A stretch of 64,000 nt of DNA from assembly GCF_900177245.1 (NCBI RefSeq), contig NZ_FXBM01000001.1:310001-374000 (forward strand), given 5' to 3'. This stretch comes from Rathayibacter oskolensis (GTDB lineage Bacteria > Actinomycetota > Actinomycetes > Actinomycetales > Microbacteriaceae). A program made the position numbers and the translations under genes. Below are positions 17,589 to 25,680 of the stretch, piece after piece (within the stretch, counting starts at the first letter, position 1; the number at the start of each line of letters is the position of its first letter). Under the pieces are notes generated by a model. It was given only the letters and a program-made list of their open reading frames with translations. It was not told the origin of the DNA and did not search any database.

Positions 17589-18026
17589 CTACGCCTCGCC
17601 GCGCTGGATGAGCCGCGACAGCACGATCGCCGAGCGCGTGTGGTCGACGTTCGGGGCGATGCGCACCTTCTCGAGAGCCAGCTCGAGGCTGGGGATGTCG
17701 CGCGAGCGGATGTGCACGATCGCGTCGGCGGAGCCCGTCACCGTCCCCGCGTCGACGACCTCGGGCACGGCCGAGAGGATGCGGCGCAGCTCGTCGGGCG
17801 CGACCGTGCCGCGGCAGAAGAGCTCGACGTACGCCTCCGTGCCCATGCCGTCGACCGCCGGGTCGACCTTGATGGTGAACCCGCGGATCACGCCGTCGGC
17901 GACGAGCCGGTCGACGCGGCGCTTCACGGCGGAGGCCGAGAGCCCGACGACTCCGCCGATGTCGCCGTAGCCCGCCCGGGCGTTCTGGCGCAGCAGATCG
18001 AGGATCTTCCGATCGATGTTGTCCAT
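17589..18026 (-). CDS. Lrp/AsnC-family transcriptional regulator
   Basis: This 145-residue regulator has an N-terminal AsnC-type HTH (MDNIDRKILDLLRQNARAGY, then VGLSASAVKRRVDRLVADGV) and a C-terminal RAM/ligand-binding domain (about residues 65-140; GTVTGSADAIVHIRSRD). Length is normal. It converges on the end of the polyamine operon and diverges from the VTT-type membrane gene. Lrp-type proteins sense amino acids, so control of the adjacent amine operon is plausible but not shown. Confidence 0.93.
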   Translation of the reverse strand: MDNIDRKILDLLRQNARAGYGDIGGVVGLSASAVKRRVDRLVADGVIRGFTIKVDPAVDGMGTEAYVELFCRGTVAPDELRRILSAVPEVVDAGTVTGSADAIVHIRSRDIPSLELALEKVRIAPNVDHTRSAIVLSRLIQRGEA

Positions 18027-18068
18027 GCGTCGAGGATAAGCGGGCCGGGCCGCCGTCCACCCCCGGGA

Positions 18069-18106
18069 CGTGGTGCGAGGCAAGGGTAGCCTTGCCTCAC
18101 ACCACG
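18069..18106. promoter_or_regulatory. Long dyad resembling a DtxR/IdeR iron box
   Basis: Two 17-bp arms (18069-18085 and 18090-18106) pair with a single mismatch around GTAG. The core AGGCAAGG-GTAG-CCTTGCCT resembles the actinobacterial iron-box pattern (half sites AGG..AGG facing CCT..CCT). It sits 23 bp before the start of the VTT-type membrane gene and 43 bp before the divergent Lrp gene. An iron-responsive repressor site is the best guess; a hairpin in the 5' leader is the alternative. Confidence 0.55.
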
Positions 18107-18128
18107 ATCGAGCAGGAGGGAGCCCCGC

Positions 18129-18641
18129 GTGCCCGCGTTCCTCGACGAGCTGGGCTTCGTGGAGCTCCTCGTCGCGCTGTTCGTCATCGTGTTCCTCCGG
18201 GCGCAGGCGACCTACTGGCTGGCGCGCGCAATCGTGACGGGTGCCGCCTCCCGCCGCTTCGGCCGGTGGCTCGAGTCGCCGCCGATGCGCCGCGCCTCGG
18301 CGCTGCTCGCCCGCTACGGCGCTCCGGCCGTCACCCTCAGCTTCCTGACGGTGGGGTTCCAGACGGTGCTCAACGCGGCGGCGGGGGCCGCGCGCATGCG
18401 CTGGGTCGTCTACCTCCTCGCCATGCTGCCGGGCTGCGCGGCCTGGGCCCTCGTCTATGCGACGGTCGGCTTCGCCGTGCTCTGGGCCGTCGTCGGGGCC
18501 GCGGCCGGATCGCCGATCGGGATCGCGATGCTCGTCGCGCTCGCCGCCGCGCTCACCGTCTCGATCGTGCTCCTCCGACGATCTCGCCGATCCCTCCCTC
18601 GTGGTTTCGGCACGCAGGGGCGCGACTCGGGGCACCCGTGA
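18129..18641 (+). CDS. Small membrane protein of the DedA/VTT-like type
   Basis: This 170-residue protein has four or five hydrophobic segments. The middle region (FGRWLESPPMRRASALLARYG, given by its ends, then a helix, then GAARMRWVVYLLAMLPGCAAW) resembles the VTT/SNARE-associated domain of DedA-type lipid scramblases, including an amphipathic re-entrant-like segment and an Arg before the next helix. It is shorter than classic DedA proteins (about 200 residues), so the assignment is tentative. The GTG start has AGGAGGGAG upstream. The last 15 residues are polar and probably cytoplasmic. An iron-box-like dyad lies just upstream. Confidence 0.65.
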   Translation: MPAFLDELGFVELLVALFVIVFLRAQATYWLARAIVTGAASRRFGRWLESPPMRRASALLARYGAPAVTLSFLTVGFQTVLNAAAGAARMRWVVYLLAMLPGCAAWALVYATVGFAVLWAVVGAAAGSPIGIAMLVALAAALTVSIVLLRRSRRSLPRGFGTQGRDSGHP

Positions 18642-18676
18642 CCGCCGTCGCCACGACGAGGAGCGGGAGTGCGCCC

Positions 18677-19539
18677 TCAGGACGACCCGAGGGTCCGCAG
18701 CCACGCGGCGAGGGCATCGGCGATCTCGTCCGGTCGGTCCTCGGGGAGGAAGTGGGTCCCCTGTCCGATCGCCGCGAGCGTCATCGCACGGCCGTGCGAG
18801 GCGCACCATCCCACCTCGGCCTCGCCGATCACCGCGCCGGGGTCACCGTAGAGGACCAGCGTGGGGAGTCTCGGATCCCGCAGCGCGTCCTGATTGCGCG
18901 TGACCAGGTCCACGACATCGGCGGGTTCGCCGGCGATGGGATCTCTCGCACCCACTGCAGGATCGGTGCACGCGCTGCCGCATCGGTGAACGGAGCGCGG
19001 TACCCGTCGTGGTCGGAAGCGGCGAGATCGCGGACGACTCCAGCGGGCAGCACGACCTCGACGAAGAAGTTGTCCTCGATGACGGCCTGCTCGCCGGACC
19101 CCTGAGCGCGCAGTCGGGAGAACATCTCGGAGTCCGCCTCGCTCAGATCCGACCAGTCGTCGATCGGATGGAGGTGGGCTTCGAGGACTGCCGCACCGCG
19201 AACGGACGCCGGGCGCGAGCGTGCGAGGGCCAGCGCCAGGACACCGCCCCAGTCGTGGCCGACGAGAACAGGATCGGGAACGCCGAGTGCGTCCAGGAAG
19301 GCTTCGAGATAGGCGAGATGATCGACCAGTCGGTAGCCCCGGCCCGATGACCCCGACCGCCCCATGCCGATCAGATCCGCCGCGATCACCCGGTAGCCCG
19401 CCTCCGCCACGCCGGGGATGACGTTGCGCCAGAGATGCGACGAGGTGGGGTTGCCGTGCAGCAGCACGACGGTCGGTCCGGAGCCGGCCTCGAGGAACGC
19501 CATCGTGCTGTCGAGCACGGGCAGGGTCCGTCGTTCCAC
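18677..19539 (-). pseudogene. Haloalkane dehalogenase-like alpha/beta hydrolase with a one-base frameshift
   Basis: Two overlapping frames together encode a full alpha/beta hydrolase of about 288 residues of the haloalkane dehalogenase (DhaA-like) class. The first frame gives the oxyanion/halide region HGNPTSSHLWRNVIP and the nucleophile elbow GHDWGG with the neighbouring Trp. The second gives GEPADVVDLV, LVLYGDPGAVIG and the catalytic-His block GQGTHFLPEDRPDEIADAL. The frames join at about 18938-18940: the sequence reads through EIPSPANPP where the family has EIPIxGEPAD, and adding one base after the CC restores the family pattern exactly. GTG at 19539 has GGAGG upstream. It is either a real recent inactivation or a sequencing error. 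If intact it would cleave carbon-halogen bonds or act on a related ester. Confidence 0.8.
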
Positions 19540-19620
19540 GTGCGTTCCTCCTCCCCGGTCGCACGACTCGAGGACGCTCCGCTTCGTACTCGTCCGCTCT
19601 GTCGCGCGCGTCCGTCGCAC

Positions 19621-19684
19621 CAGCCTCGTCCACTCCGGCAGCCTCGTCCACTCCTGCAGCCTCGTCCACTCCGGCAGCCTCGTC
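19621..19684 (+). repeat. 18-bp tandem repeat upstream of the dehalogenase-like gene
   Basis: Three copies of CAGCCTCGTCCACTCCGG (the second with TG at the end) and a partial fourth lie in the 302-bp gap between the dehalogenase-like gene and the MFS gene. On the minus strand it could encode DEAAGV repeats, but no start or binding site supports a protein there. Apart from this repeat and the dyads at 19774-19796, the gap holds nothing I recognise. Confidence 0.85.
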
Positions 19685-19773
19685 AGAGGCGGCAGGACTC
19701 CGCCCCGAACTCCGACGACGGGATCGGCGAGAGGTCTCCCCGAAAGGCGAGCCAGGCTATATAGTTGCTCTCG

Positions 19774-19796
19774 GTCAATAGTTGACGTAGGTCAAC
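19774..19796. promoter_or_regulatory. Overlapping dyads, MarR operator candidate
   Basis: Two overlapping inverted repeats share the half site GTTGAC: GTCAA-TAG-TTGAC (19774-19786) and GTTGAC-GTAG-GTCAAC (19781-19796). They lie about 45 bp before the MFS start, and a TATATA stretch (about 19759-19764) that may be a -10 element is close by. MarR proteins bind such dyads and autoregulate, and a marR gene is the second gene of this operon. Confidence 0.55.
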
Positions 19797-19841
19797 CAGT
19801 GCCGGTCGTCGACCGCAGACCGCATCGTCAAGAGGAGCAGA

Positions 19842-21623
19842 ATGTCCCGCCCAGATCGCGCGCTCGCCACTGCGGAGCGCGCCACCCCCGCCGGCCCCGA
19901 CGGGTCGATGTCGCACCGCCAGGTGCTCGAGTCCCTCAGCGGCCTGCTGCTCGGGATGTTCGTCTCGATCCTCGCGGGCACGGTCGTGTCGACCTCGCTG
20001 CCGCTGATCATCTCCGACCTCAAGGGCGACCAGAACGCCTACACGTGGGTCGTCACCGCGACGCTGCTCGCGACCACCGTCTCGACTCCGCTCTGGGGCA
20101 AGTTCGCCGACCTCTTCAACCGCAAGCTGCTGATCCAGCTCGCGCTCGCGATCTTCGTGATCGGATCGGCGGCCGCCGGGTTCTCGCAGGACACCGACAT
20201 GCTGATCGTGTTCCGCGTGTTCCAGGGCCTCGGCGCCGGCGGACTCGCAGCGCTGAGCCAGATCATCATGGCCGACATCATCAGCCCGCGTGAGCGCGGC
20301 AAGTACGCCGGTCTCTTCGGCGGAGTGATGGCCATCGGCACCGTCGGCGGCCCGCTGCTCGGCGGCGTCGTCACCGACGCGTTCGGCTGGCGCTGGAACT
20401 TCTTCATCGCGCTGCCGGTCGCGATCGTCGCGATCATCCTGCTCCAGGTCACCCTCCGCCTCCCCGCCCACCCCAAGCGCACGGTGAAGATCGACTACCT
20501 CGGTGCCGTGCTGATCGCGGGCGGCGTCTCGCTCCTGCTGATCTGGGTGTCGCTGGTCGGCAAGAACTTCGACTGGGCCTCGTGGGAGACCGCCGTCATG
20601 GTCGGCGGAGCCGTCGTCCTGCTCATCGCCGCGGTCATCACGGAGCTGACGGTCGCCGAGCCGATCATCCCGATGAGCATGTTCAAGAACCGCACCTTCA
20701 GCCTCGCGGTCGTCGCCAGCATCTCGGTCGGAGTCTCGCTGTTCGGCACCGCGGTGTTCCTCGCGCAGTACATGCAGCTCTCGCGCGGCGCCACGCCCAC
20801 CCAGTCGGGCCTCCTGACGATCCCGCTGATGGCGGGGCTGCTGATCGCCTCGACGATCTTCGGAGGCATCATCTCGCGCACCGGAAAGTGGAAGGCGATC
20901 ATGATCACCGGCGCCGTCTTCTCGGTCGTCGGCACGTCGCTCCTGAGCCAGCTGCGCTACGACACCAGCTTCGTGTACGTCGGCCTCTCGATGGCGGTCC
21001 TCGGCGCGGGTCTGGGCATGCTGATGCAGAACCTGGTGCTCGTCGTGCAGAACTCGATCGAGGTCAAGAACCTCGGAGTCGCCACCAGCGCGGTCACCTT
21101 CTTCCGCAGCCTCGGCGGCACCATCGGCGTCTCGGTCCTCGGGTCGATCCTCGGCACCGTCATCGCGGACCGCACGGCGAGCGGCATCGCCGCTCTCGCT
21201 CCCGCCGACCAGGCGGTCGCGGCGCAGGCGCTCGGCGGCGGTACCATCCCGCAGGTCTCGACCCTCCCCGACGCCGTCCGCGTCGTGGTCGAGAGCGCCT
21301 ACGGGATCGGCATCGGCGACGTGTTCCTGTTCAGCATCCCGCTGGCGCTCGTCACGCTCATCGCCGTCGTCCTGCTCCCGAACGTCGACCTCGGCACCAA
21401 GAACGCGGTGCAGCTGAAGGCGGAGCCGGCGCGCACGATCAAAGCCGCCGAGGACGCCCTCATCGGCGCCTCCGACGGCCAGGCCGCCCTGCGGCCCGTC
21501 GGTCAGGCGCAGCCCGCCGAGCAGACCGAGCACCTCGCCCGTCACGCGGCTCCCGCCGCCCACGCGCGGCACGCAGCGGACGCCCGCCCGACCGGCTCGA
21601 TCGACGTGGTCGAGCAGCGCTGA
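19842..21623 (+). CDS. MFS drug-efflux transporter, DHA2 (EmrB/QacA) family
   Basis: This 593-residue transporter has 14 hydrophobic helices, as in the DHA2 family. Family motifs include WVVTATLLATTVSTPLWGKF with ADLFNRK (motif A region), FRVFQGLGAGGL (motif B) and GPLLGGVVTDAFGWRWNFFI (motif C and after). A 40-residue N-terminal tail and a 75-residue hydrophilic C-terminal tail rich in Ala, Glu and His flank the core. It should expel hydrophobic drugs or metabolites in exchange for protons. The stop overlaps the marR start by one base (TGATG), so the repressor is translated with its target. Confidence 0.93.
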   Translation: MSRPDRALATAERATPAGPDGSMSHRQVLESLSGLLLGMFVSILAGTVVSTSLPLIISDLKGDQNAYTWVVTATLLATTVSTPLWGKFADLFNRKLLIQLALAIFVIGSAAAGFSQDTDMLIVFRVFQGLGAGGLAALSQIIMADIISPRERGKYAGLFGGVMAIGTVGGPLLGGVVTDAFGWRWNFFIALPVAIVAIILLQVTLRLPAHPKRTVKIDYLGAVLIAGGVSLLLIWVSLVGKNFDWASWETAVMVGGAVVLLIAAVITELTVAEPIIPMSMFKNRTFSLAVVASISVGVSLFGTAVFLAQYMQLSRGATPTQSGLLTIPLMAGLLIASTIFGGIISRTGKWKAIMITGAVFSVVGTSLLSQLRYDTSFVYVGLSMAVLGAGLGMLMQNLVLVVQNSIEVKNLGVATSAVTFFRSLGGTIGVSVLGSILGTVIADRTASGIAALAPADQAVAAQALGGGTIPQVSTLPDAVRVVVESAYGIGIGDVFLFSIPLALVTLIAVVLLPNVDLGTKNAVQLKAEPARTIKAAEDALIGASDGQAALRPVGQAQPAEQTEHLARHAAPAAHARHAADARPTGSIDVVEQR

Positions 21624-22063
21624 TGACGACCGCGCCGGCGGCGAGCGCCCTGCTCGAGGTCGAGGAGCAGATCACCGCGCTCGCCGTCCAGGTGCGGGCC
21701 GCGGTCCGCGATGCGGCCGCGGCCATCGACCCGGGGCTGCCGCCCTTCGGGCTCCGGCTCCTCCGGATGCTCGAGCGCTGCGGACCGGTCCACTCCAGCG
21801 CCGCCGCGCTCCAGCTCGGAGTCGACCGCAGTGCGATCAGCCGCCAGGCCCGCCAGCTCGGCCGGCTGGGTCTGGTCGAGATGACGGCCGATCCGGCCGA
21901 TGGACGTGCGCGCTTCCTCGCGCTCACCGCCGAGGGGCGTGCTCGGATGGCCGACCTCGGCGGCCTCCAGCGCCGGCGGATGCAGGAGGCGCTGAGCTCC
22001 TGGCCCGAGGAGGATCTCCGCGCGTTCGCGGGCTACCTCGAGCGGCTGACGTCGGCGAGCTGA
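21623..22063 (+). CDS. MarR-family transcriptional regulator
   Basis: This 146-residue winged-helix regulator has helix-turn-helix SSAAALQLGVDRSAISRQAR and the wing with DPADGRARFLALT, both typical of MarR. It is the second gene of the MFS operon, overlapping its stop codon, and probably represses the operon through the upstream dyads until the exported compound binds. Confidence 0.92.
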   Translation: MTTAPAASALLEVEEQITALAVQVRAAVRDAAAAIDPGLPPFGLRLLRMLERCGPVHSSAAALQLGVDRSAISRQARQLGRLGLVEMTADPADGRARFLALTAEGRARMADLGGLQRRRMQEALSSWPEEDLRAFAGYLERLTSAS

Positions 22064-22088
22064 GGTTGTGATCCGATCGGGTGCTCAG

Positions 22089-22145
22089 CTCCTGCAGATC
22101 GCACCGCCTCCTGCAGACCGCACCGCCTCCTGCAGATCGCACGCG
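22089..22145 (+). repeat. 19-bp tandem repeat after the marR gene
   Basis: Three copies of CTCCTGCAGATCGCACCGC, with one base change in the second and altered end in the third, fill the space between the marR stop and the convergent TetR stop. No hairpin is obvious. Confidence 0.85.
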
Positions 22146-22151
22146 AGCATC

Positions 22152-22730
22152 TCAGGCCGGCGCGCCCACCAGCGCCGCGACGTGCACCACGAAGGCCCGA
22201 CGCCGCTCCCGGGTGGCCTCGCCCTCACCCCCGCGCTGCGCGAACGGCGTCAGGTGCCAGATCTCGCAGAGCCCGAGCAGCGCGATGAAGAGGTCGTCGG
22301 CCGCCCAGCTCGCGTCGACGACGCCGGCGCGCTGCCACTCGAGCACGCGGGCCTCCGGAGCCGGGATGCCGCCGAGCCGCTCGCCGGCCTCCTCCCAGAC
22401 GCCCTCGCCCTCGAGGCGAGCCCAGGTGAGCAGGCGCAGGAACTCCGGGTGCTCCCAGACGTGGTCGAACATCCGGCCGGCGAGGTCGGGCAGGTCGGCG
22501 ACCTCGGCGAGGAGCGTCTCGTCGAGCGCCCGCAGCGCCTCGACGACGGTCGAGACGAAGAGCCCGCGCTTGCCGCCGTAGTAGGCGTAGAGCCGCTCCT
22601 TGTTGAGTCCGGCGGCGGCGGCGACCCGGTCGACCCGGGCCCCCGCGAAGCCGTGGGCCGCGAACTCGGCGGTCGCGGCCTGCAGGATGCGCTCGCGCGC
22701 CGACGTCTTCTCGATGTTCGTCTGATCCAC
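22152..22730 (-). CDS. TetR-family transcriptional regulator
   Basis: This protein of about 192 residues has a TetR HTH (ARERILQAATAEFAAHGFAG, then VAAAAGLNKERLYAYYGGKR) and a C-terminal domain of the TetR_C type with WARLEGEGVWEEAGER. The GTG at 22730 has GGAGG seven bases upstream; upstream extension to 22775 would run into the divergent promoter. It lies divergent to a DHA2-type MFS gene and most likely represses it. Confidence 0.92.
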   Translation of the reverse strand: MDQTNIEKTSARERILQAATAEFAAHGFAGARVDRVAAAAGLNKERLYAYYGGKRGLFVSTVVEALRALDETLLAEVADLPDLAGRMFDHVWEHPEFLRLLTWARLEGEGVWEEAGERLGGIPAPEARVLEWQRAGVVDASWAADDLFIALLGLCEIWHLTPFAQRGGEGEATRERRRAFVVHVAALVGAPA

Positions 22731-22775
22731 GCTGACACCTCCAGGCGGTCGAACGTTACACTCGTCCGTGCCCAA

Positions 22776-22787
22776 CCAACCAGTTGG
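22776..22787. promoter_or_regulatory. TetR operator candidate
   Basis: CCAAC-CA-GTTGG is a perfect dyad in the gap between the TetR and MFS genes. It is surrounded by further CCAACC/GGTT half sites and lies next to the AACGTTACA stretch. It suits a TetR dimer, and the flanking halves might bind a second dimer. Confidence 0.5.
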
Positions 22788-22861
22788 GGTGGTTCAGCCC
22801 CAGTGATGCGGCTCGGATCCGGACCCGCCGGTCCCGCTCCCTCCGCTTCGAAAGGCCTGCA

Positions 22862-24289
22862 ATGACCGCGCCCTCCTCCTCCCGCCGCTGGTGGGTCCTC
22901 GTGATCCTCGCGATGACCCAGCTCGTCGTCGTCCTCGACGGAACCATCGTCACGATCGCGCTGCCCGCCGCGCAGGCCGACCTCGGTCTGACCGACGTCG
23001 AGCGCCAGTGGGTCGTCACCGCCTACGCCCTCGCGTTCGGCGCGCTCCTGCTCCTGGGCGGCCGCATTGCCGACTACACCGGCCGCAAGCGCACCTACCT
23101 GATCGGCATGATCGGCTTCGGCGCCGCCTCCGCGTGGGGCGGAGTCGCCTCCTCCGGAACCGAGCTCATCGCGGCCCGCGGCCTGCAGGGCGCCTTCGCC
23201 GCACTGCTCGCCCCCGCCGCGCTCGCCCTGCTCACCGTGTCGTTCCCCGGCGGGCGCGAGCGCAACACCGCCTTCGCCGTCTTCGGCTCGGTCGCCGGAG
23301 CGGGCGCCGCCGTCGGTCTCGTCCTCGGCGGTCTGCTCACCGAGTTCGCCGACTGGCGCTGGTGCCTCCTGGTCAACGTCCCCGTCGTGATCGTCGGCGT
23401 CGTCGCCGGCGCGCTGCTCGTCACCGAGAGCCGCGCCGAGGGGAAGAACCGCTTCGACATCGCCGGCACGATCACCGTCGCGCTCGGCCTCGCCAGCGTC
23501 GTCTACGGCTTCACCCTCGCCGAGCAGGGCTGGCTGCGCGTCGACACCCTCGGCTTCCTCCTCGCCGGAGTCCTGCTGCTCGCGCTGTTCGTCCGCATCC
23601 AGGCGCGCTCCGACCACCCCCTGCTGCCGCTGCGCATCGTCGCCGATCGGGTCCGCGGAGGCGCGTTCCTCATCCAGGCGATCGTCGGCAGCGTCATGAT
23701 CGGCTCGACCCTCTACCTGACGCTGCACCTGCAGCTGGTGCTGGGCCTCGCGCCGCTCGAGGCGGGCCTCGCCAACCTCCCGATGACCGTCACGATCATG
23801 ATCGTCGCGGGCGTCGCCACCAAGCTGCTCCCGAGCGTCGGACCGCGCGTCCTGATGATCGTCGGCCCGCTGATCGCGGCCGCCGGTCTCGTCTACCTCA
23901 GCCGCATCACGCCCGACGGCTCCTACCTCGTGCAGGTGCTGCCCGCGCTGATCCTGCTCGGCATCGGAATGGCGATGATCTTCGTGCCCGTGCAGAACGT
24001 GGCGCTGACCGGAGTCGCCGGGCACGACGCCGGTGCCGCCGGAGCGACCGCGAACGCCGCGATGCAGATCGGCGGCTCGATCGGCCTCTCGATCTTCACG
24101 ACGATCTACGCCGGAGTCGCGGGGGAGCAGGGCTCGCCCGTCACGTTCGTCGACGGTTACTCCGCGGTGTTCGTCGCGGCCGCGGTCGGCCTGGTGCTCG
24201 CCTCCGTGATCGCCTTCGCGATGATCCGCATCAAGAAGGAGGAGTTCCTCTCGCAGGCTCCGCAGGAGGCCGTGGCGCACCTGGGTTGA
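22862..24289 (+). CDS. MFS transporter, DHA2 family (14 helices)
   Basis: This 475-residue transporter shows VVVLDGTIVTIALPAAQADL in helix 1, WVVTAYALAFGALLLLGGRI and TGRKRTYLIGMIGF (motif A), and 14 hydrophobic segments. It should be a proton-driven exporter of a drug or metabolite. I chose the ATG at 22862 after GAAAGG; an in-frame ATG at 22784 overlaps the operator region. The divergent TetR gene is the likely regulator. It differs clearly from the other DHA2 transporter at 19842, so it is not a recent duplicate. Confidence 0.92.
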   Translation: MTAPSSSRRWWVLVILAMTQLVVVLDGTIVTIALPAAQADLGLTDVERQWVVTAYALAFGALLLLGGRIADYTGRKRTYLIGMIGFGAASAWGGVASSGTELIAARGLQGAFAALLAPAALALLTVSFPGGRERNTAFAVFGSVAGAGAAVGLVLGGLLTEFADWRWCLLVNVPVVIVGVVAGALLVTESRAEGKNRFDIAGTITVALGLASVVYGFTLAEQGWLRVDTLGFLLAGVLLLALFVRIQARSDHPLLPLRIVADRVRGGAFLIQAIVGSVMIGSTLYLTLHLQLVLGLAPLEAGLANLPMTVTIMIVAGVATKLLPSVGPRVLMIVGPLIAAAGLVYLSRITPDGSYLVQVLPALILLGIGMAMIFVPVQNVALTGVAGHDAGAAGATANAAMQIGGSIGLSIFTTIYAGVAGEQGSPVTFVDGYSAVFVAAAVGLVLASVIAFAMIRIKKEEFLSQAPQEAVAHLG

Positions 24290-24490
24290 GCGCTTAGGCT
24301 GGGGGGATGAGCAGCAAGGAGGTCGTCGGCGGTCGCACCGCCGGCGTCAGGTAGCGGCCGCTCCCGGTCCGTCCGCGGACGACCGGGCAGCGGCGCCTTC
24401 GAAGACCGGTCGACAGGCCGGCTCTCTTCGTCGCGCCTTCCTCCCCCTTGATTCCGCCCGGATCGCCGGGCCCCACCGAACGGTGCTCTC
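24290..24490 (+). other. 201-bp gap with a strong hairpin and a possible 15-codon ORF
   Basis: A terminator-like hairpin at 24363-24387 (CCCGGT facing ACCGGG around the palindrome GTCCGCGGAC) probably ends MFS transcription. Before it, ATG at 24307 opens a 15-codon frame (MSSKEVVGGRTAGVR) containing a second small hairpin (CGGCGGT-CGC-ACCGCCG, 24327-24343). The layout of short ORF plus hairpins ahead of the next gene resembles a leader. There is no support for its translation beyond a G-run before the ATG. Confidence 0.35.
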
Positions 24491-24982
24491 ATGCTGCCTC
24501 TGACCGAACAGACCATCCGCGACTCCTTCGTGAACGCCTCGCGCAAGGAGGTCGCCGACCTCTCGCTGCCGACCGGCTTCGACTCCTTCGACTGGGACGC
24601 GGTCGACCATCTCGGCTGGCGCGACCGCAAGATCGGCCGCCGCGCCTACGTCGTCGTCCCGCTCGAGGAGCGGCTCGTCGGCGTGGTGCTCCGCCAGGCC
24701 GACGCGAACCCGCGCTCGCGGGCGCAGTGCACGTGGTGCCGCGACGTCCGCCTCCCCAACGACGTGGTCTTCTTCGGGGCGAAGAAGGCCGGGCCGGCCG
24801 GTCGGGCGGGAGACACCCTCGGCACGCTGATCTGCGCGGAGTTCCAGTGCTCGGCGAACGTGCGCACCCGCCCGTCGGTCGCCTACGTCGGCTTCGACGT
24901 CGAGGCGGCGAAGGCCGAGCGGATCGCGACGCTGCGGGCGAAGACGACCGGCTTCGTCCGCGAGGTGCTCGGCGAGGTCTGA
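24491..24982 (+). CDS. FBP-domain (EF-G-binding type) treble-clef zinc protein
   Basis: This 163-residue protein matches the C-terminal zinc-finger domain of FusB-like elongation factor G-binding proteins. Two cysteine pairs hold the zinc: CTWCRDVRLPND (about residues 80-91) and CAEFQCSANVR (about 117-127). An N-terminal segment (LTEQTIRDSFVNASRKEVAD) precedes it. FusB-type proteins free EF-G from ribosomes stalled by fusidic acid. Actinobacterial homologues are usually annotated only as FBP-domain proteins, and a role in resistance is not established. The start ATG has no good binding site. Confidence 0.82.
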   Translation: MLPLTEQTIRDSFVNASRKEVADLSLPTGFDSFDWDAVDHLGWRDRKIGRRAYVVVPLEERLVGVVLRQADANPRSRAQCTWCRDVRLPNDVVFFGAKKAGPAGRAGDTLGTLICAEFQCSANVRTRPSVAYVGFDVEAAKAERIATLRAKTTGFVREVLGEV

Positions 24983-25002
24983 CCCCGGGGCGGACGGAGC
25001 CG

Positions 25003-25593
25003 TCAGCGCCTCGTCGAGGCGCGGACGTGCATCCGCTCGCCCTGCCGCCCGAACAGGCTGAGGAACTCGACCGCCCTCTCGTCGGCGCGGCCGAACCAGT
25101 GCGGCACCCGGGTGTCGAACTCGGCTGCCTCGCCGGCGGGCAGCACCAGATCGTGCTCGCCGAGCTTCAGCCGGAGCCGCCCGCTGATCACGTAGAGCCA
25201 CTCGAAGCCCTCGTGGGTCCGCTGCTGCTCGGGTTCGGGGACGGGACCTGCCGGGATCGTGGTCTTGAACGCCTGCAGCGCGCCCGCGTCGCGGCTGAGC
25301 GGCTGGATCACCATCCCGTGGCGTGAGATCGGGCGCCCGTGCACCCGCGGGTCCTCGGGGGCCGCTCCGACCAGCTCGTCGAGCGGCGCCCCGAGGGCCC
25401 GCGCGATCGGGAGGAGCAGCTCGAGCGTCGCGCGCCGGCCGCCGCTCTCGAGCCGCGACAGGGTGCTCGCCGAGATGCCCGTCTCGGCCGCGAGCGAGGC
25501 CAGCGTGCGGTCGCGGCGGGTCCGGAGGCGTCGCAGTCGCGCGCCGACGGCCGCCACGATCTCGTCATCGGAGAGAGAGTGCGCGGTGTCCAT
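25003..25593 (-). CDS. XRE-family regulator with C-terminal cupin
   Basis: This 196-residue protein combines an N-terminal HTH_XRE domain (about residues 15-72; TLASLAAETGISASTLSRLE) with a C-terminal cupin_2 domain (about 120-190; THEGFEWLYVISGRLRLKLG, and HWFGRADERAVEFLSLFG). Such regulators sense a small molecule through the cupin and often control the divergent gene, here the thioredoxin-reductase-like gene 88 bp away. The ligand is unknown. Confidence 0.92.
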   Translation of the reverse strand: MDTAHSLSDDEIVAAVGARLRRLRTRRDRTLASLAAETGISASTLSRLESGGRRATLELLLPIARALGAPLDELVGAAPEDPRVHGRPISRHGMVIQPLSRDAGALQAFKTTIPAGPVPEPEQQRTHEGFEWLYVISGRLRLKLGEHDLVLPAGEAAEFDTRVPHWFGRADERAVEFLSLFGRQGERMHVRASTRR

Positions 25594-25680
25594 GCGTCGA
25601 GCCTCCCACGGAGGCGGTCCGGTCATGCCGTTCCGGCACGGTTCCTCGCACTCGGATGCCGTCCGGCGCACCATCGGATC

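Noticed and set aside
19621-19684. Tandem repeats here and at other gene ends considered as CRISPR
   Set aside because: Units are contiguous without spacers, only 8-20 bp, differ between sites, and no cas gene is present.
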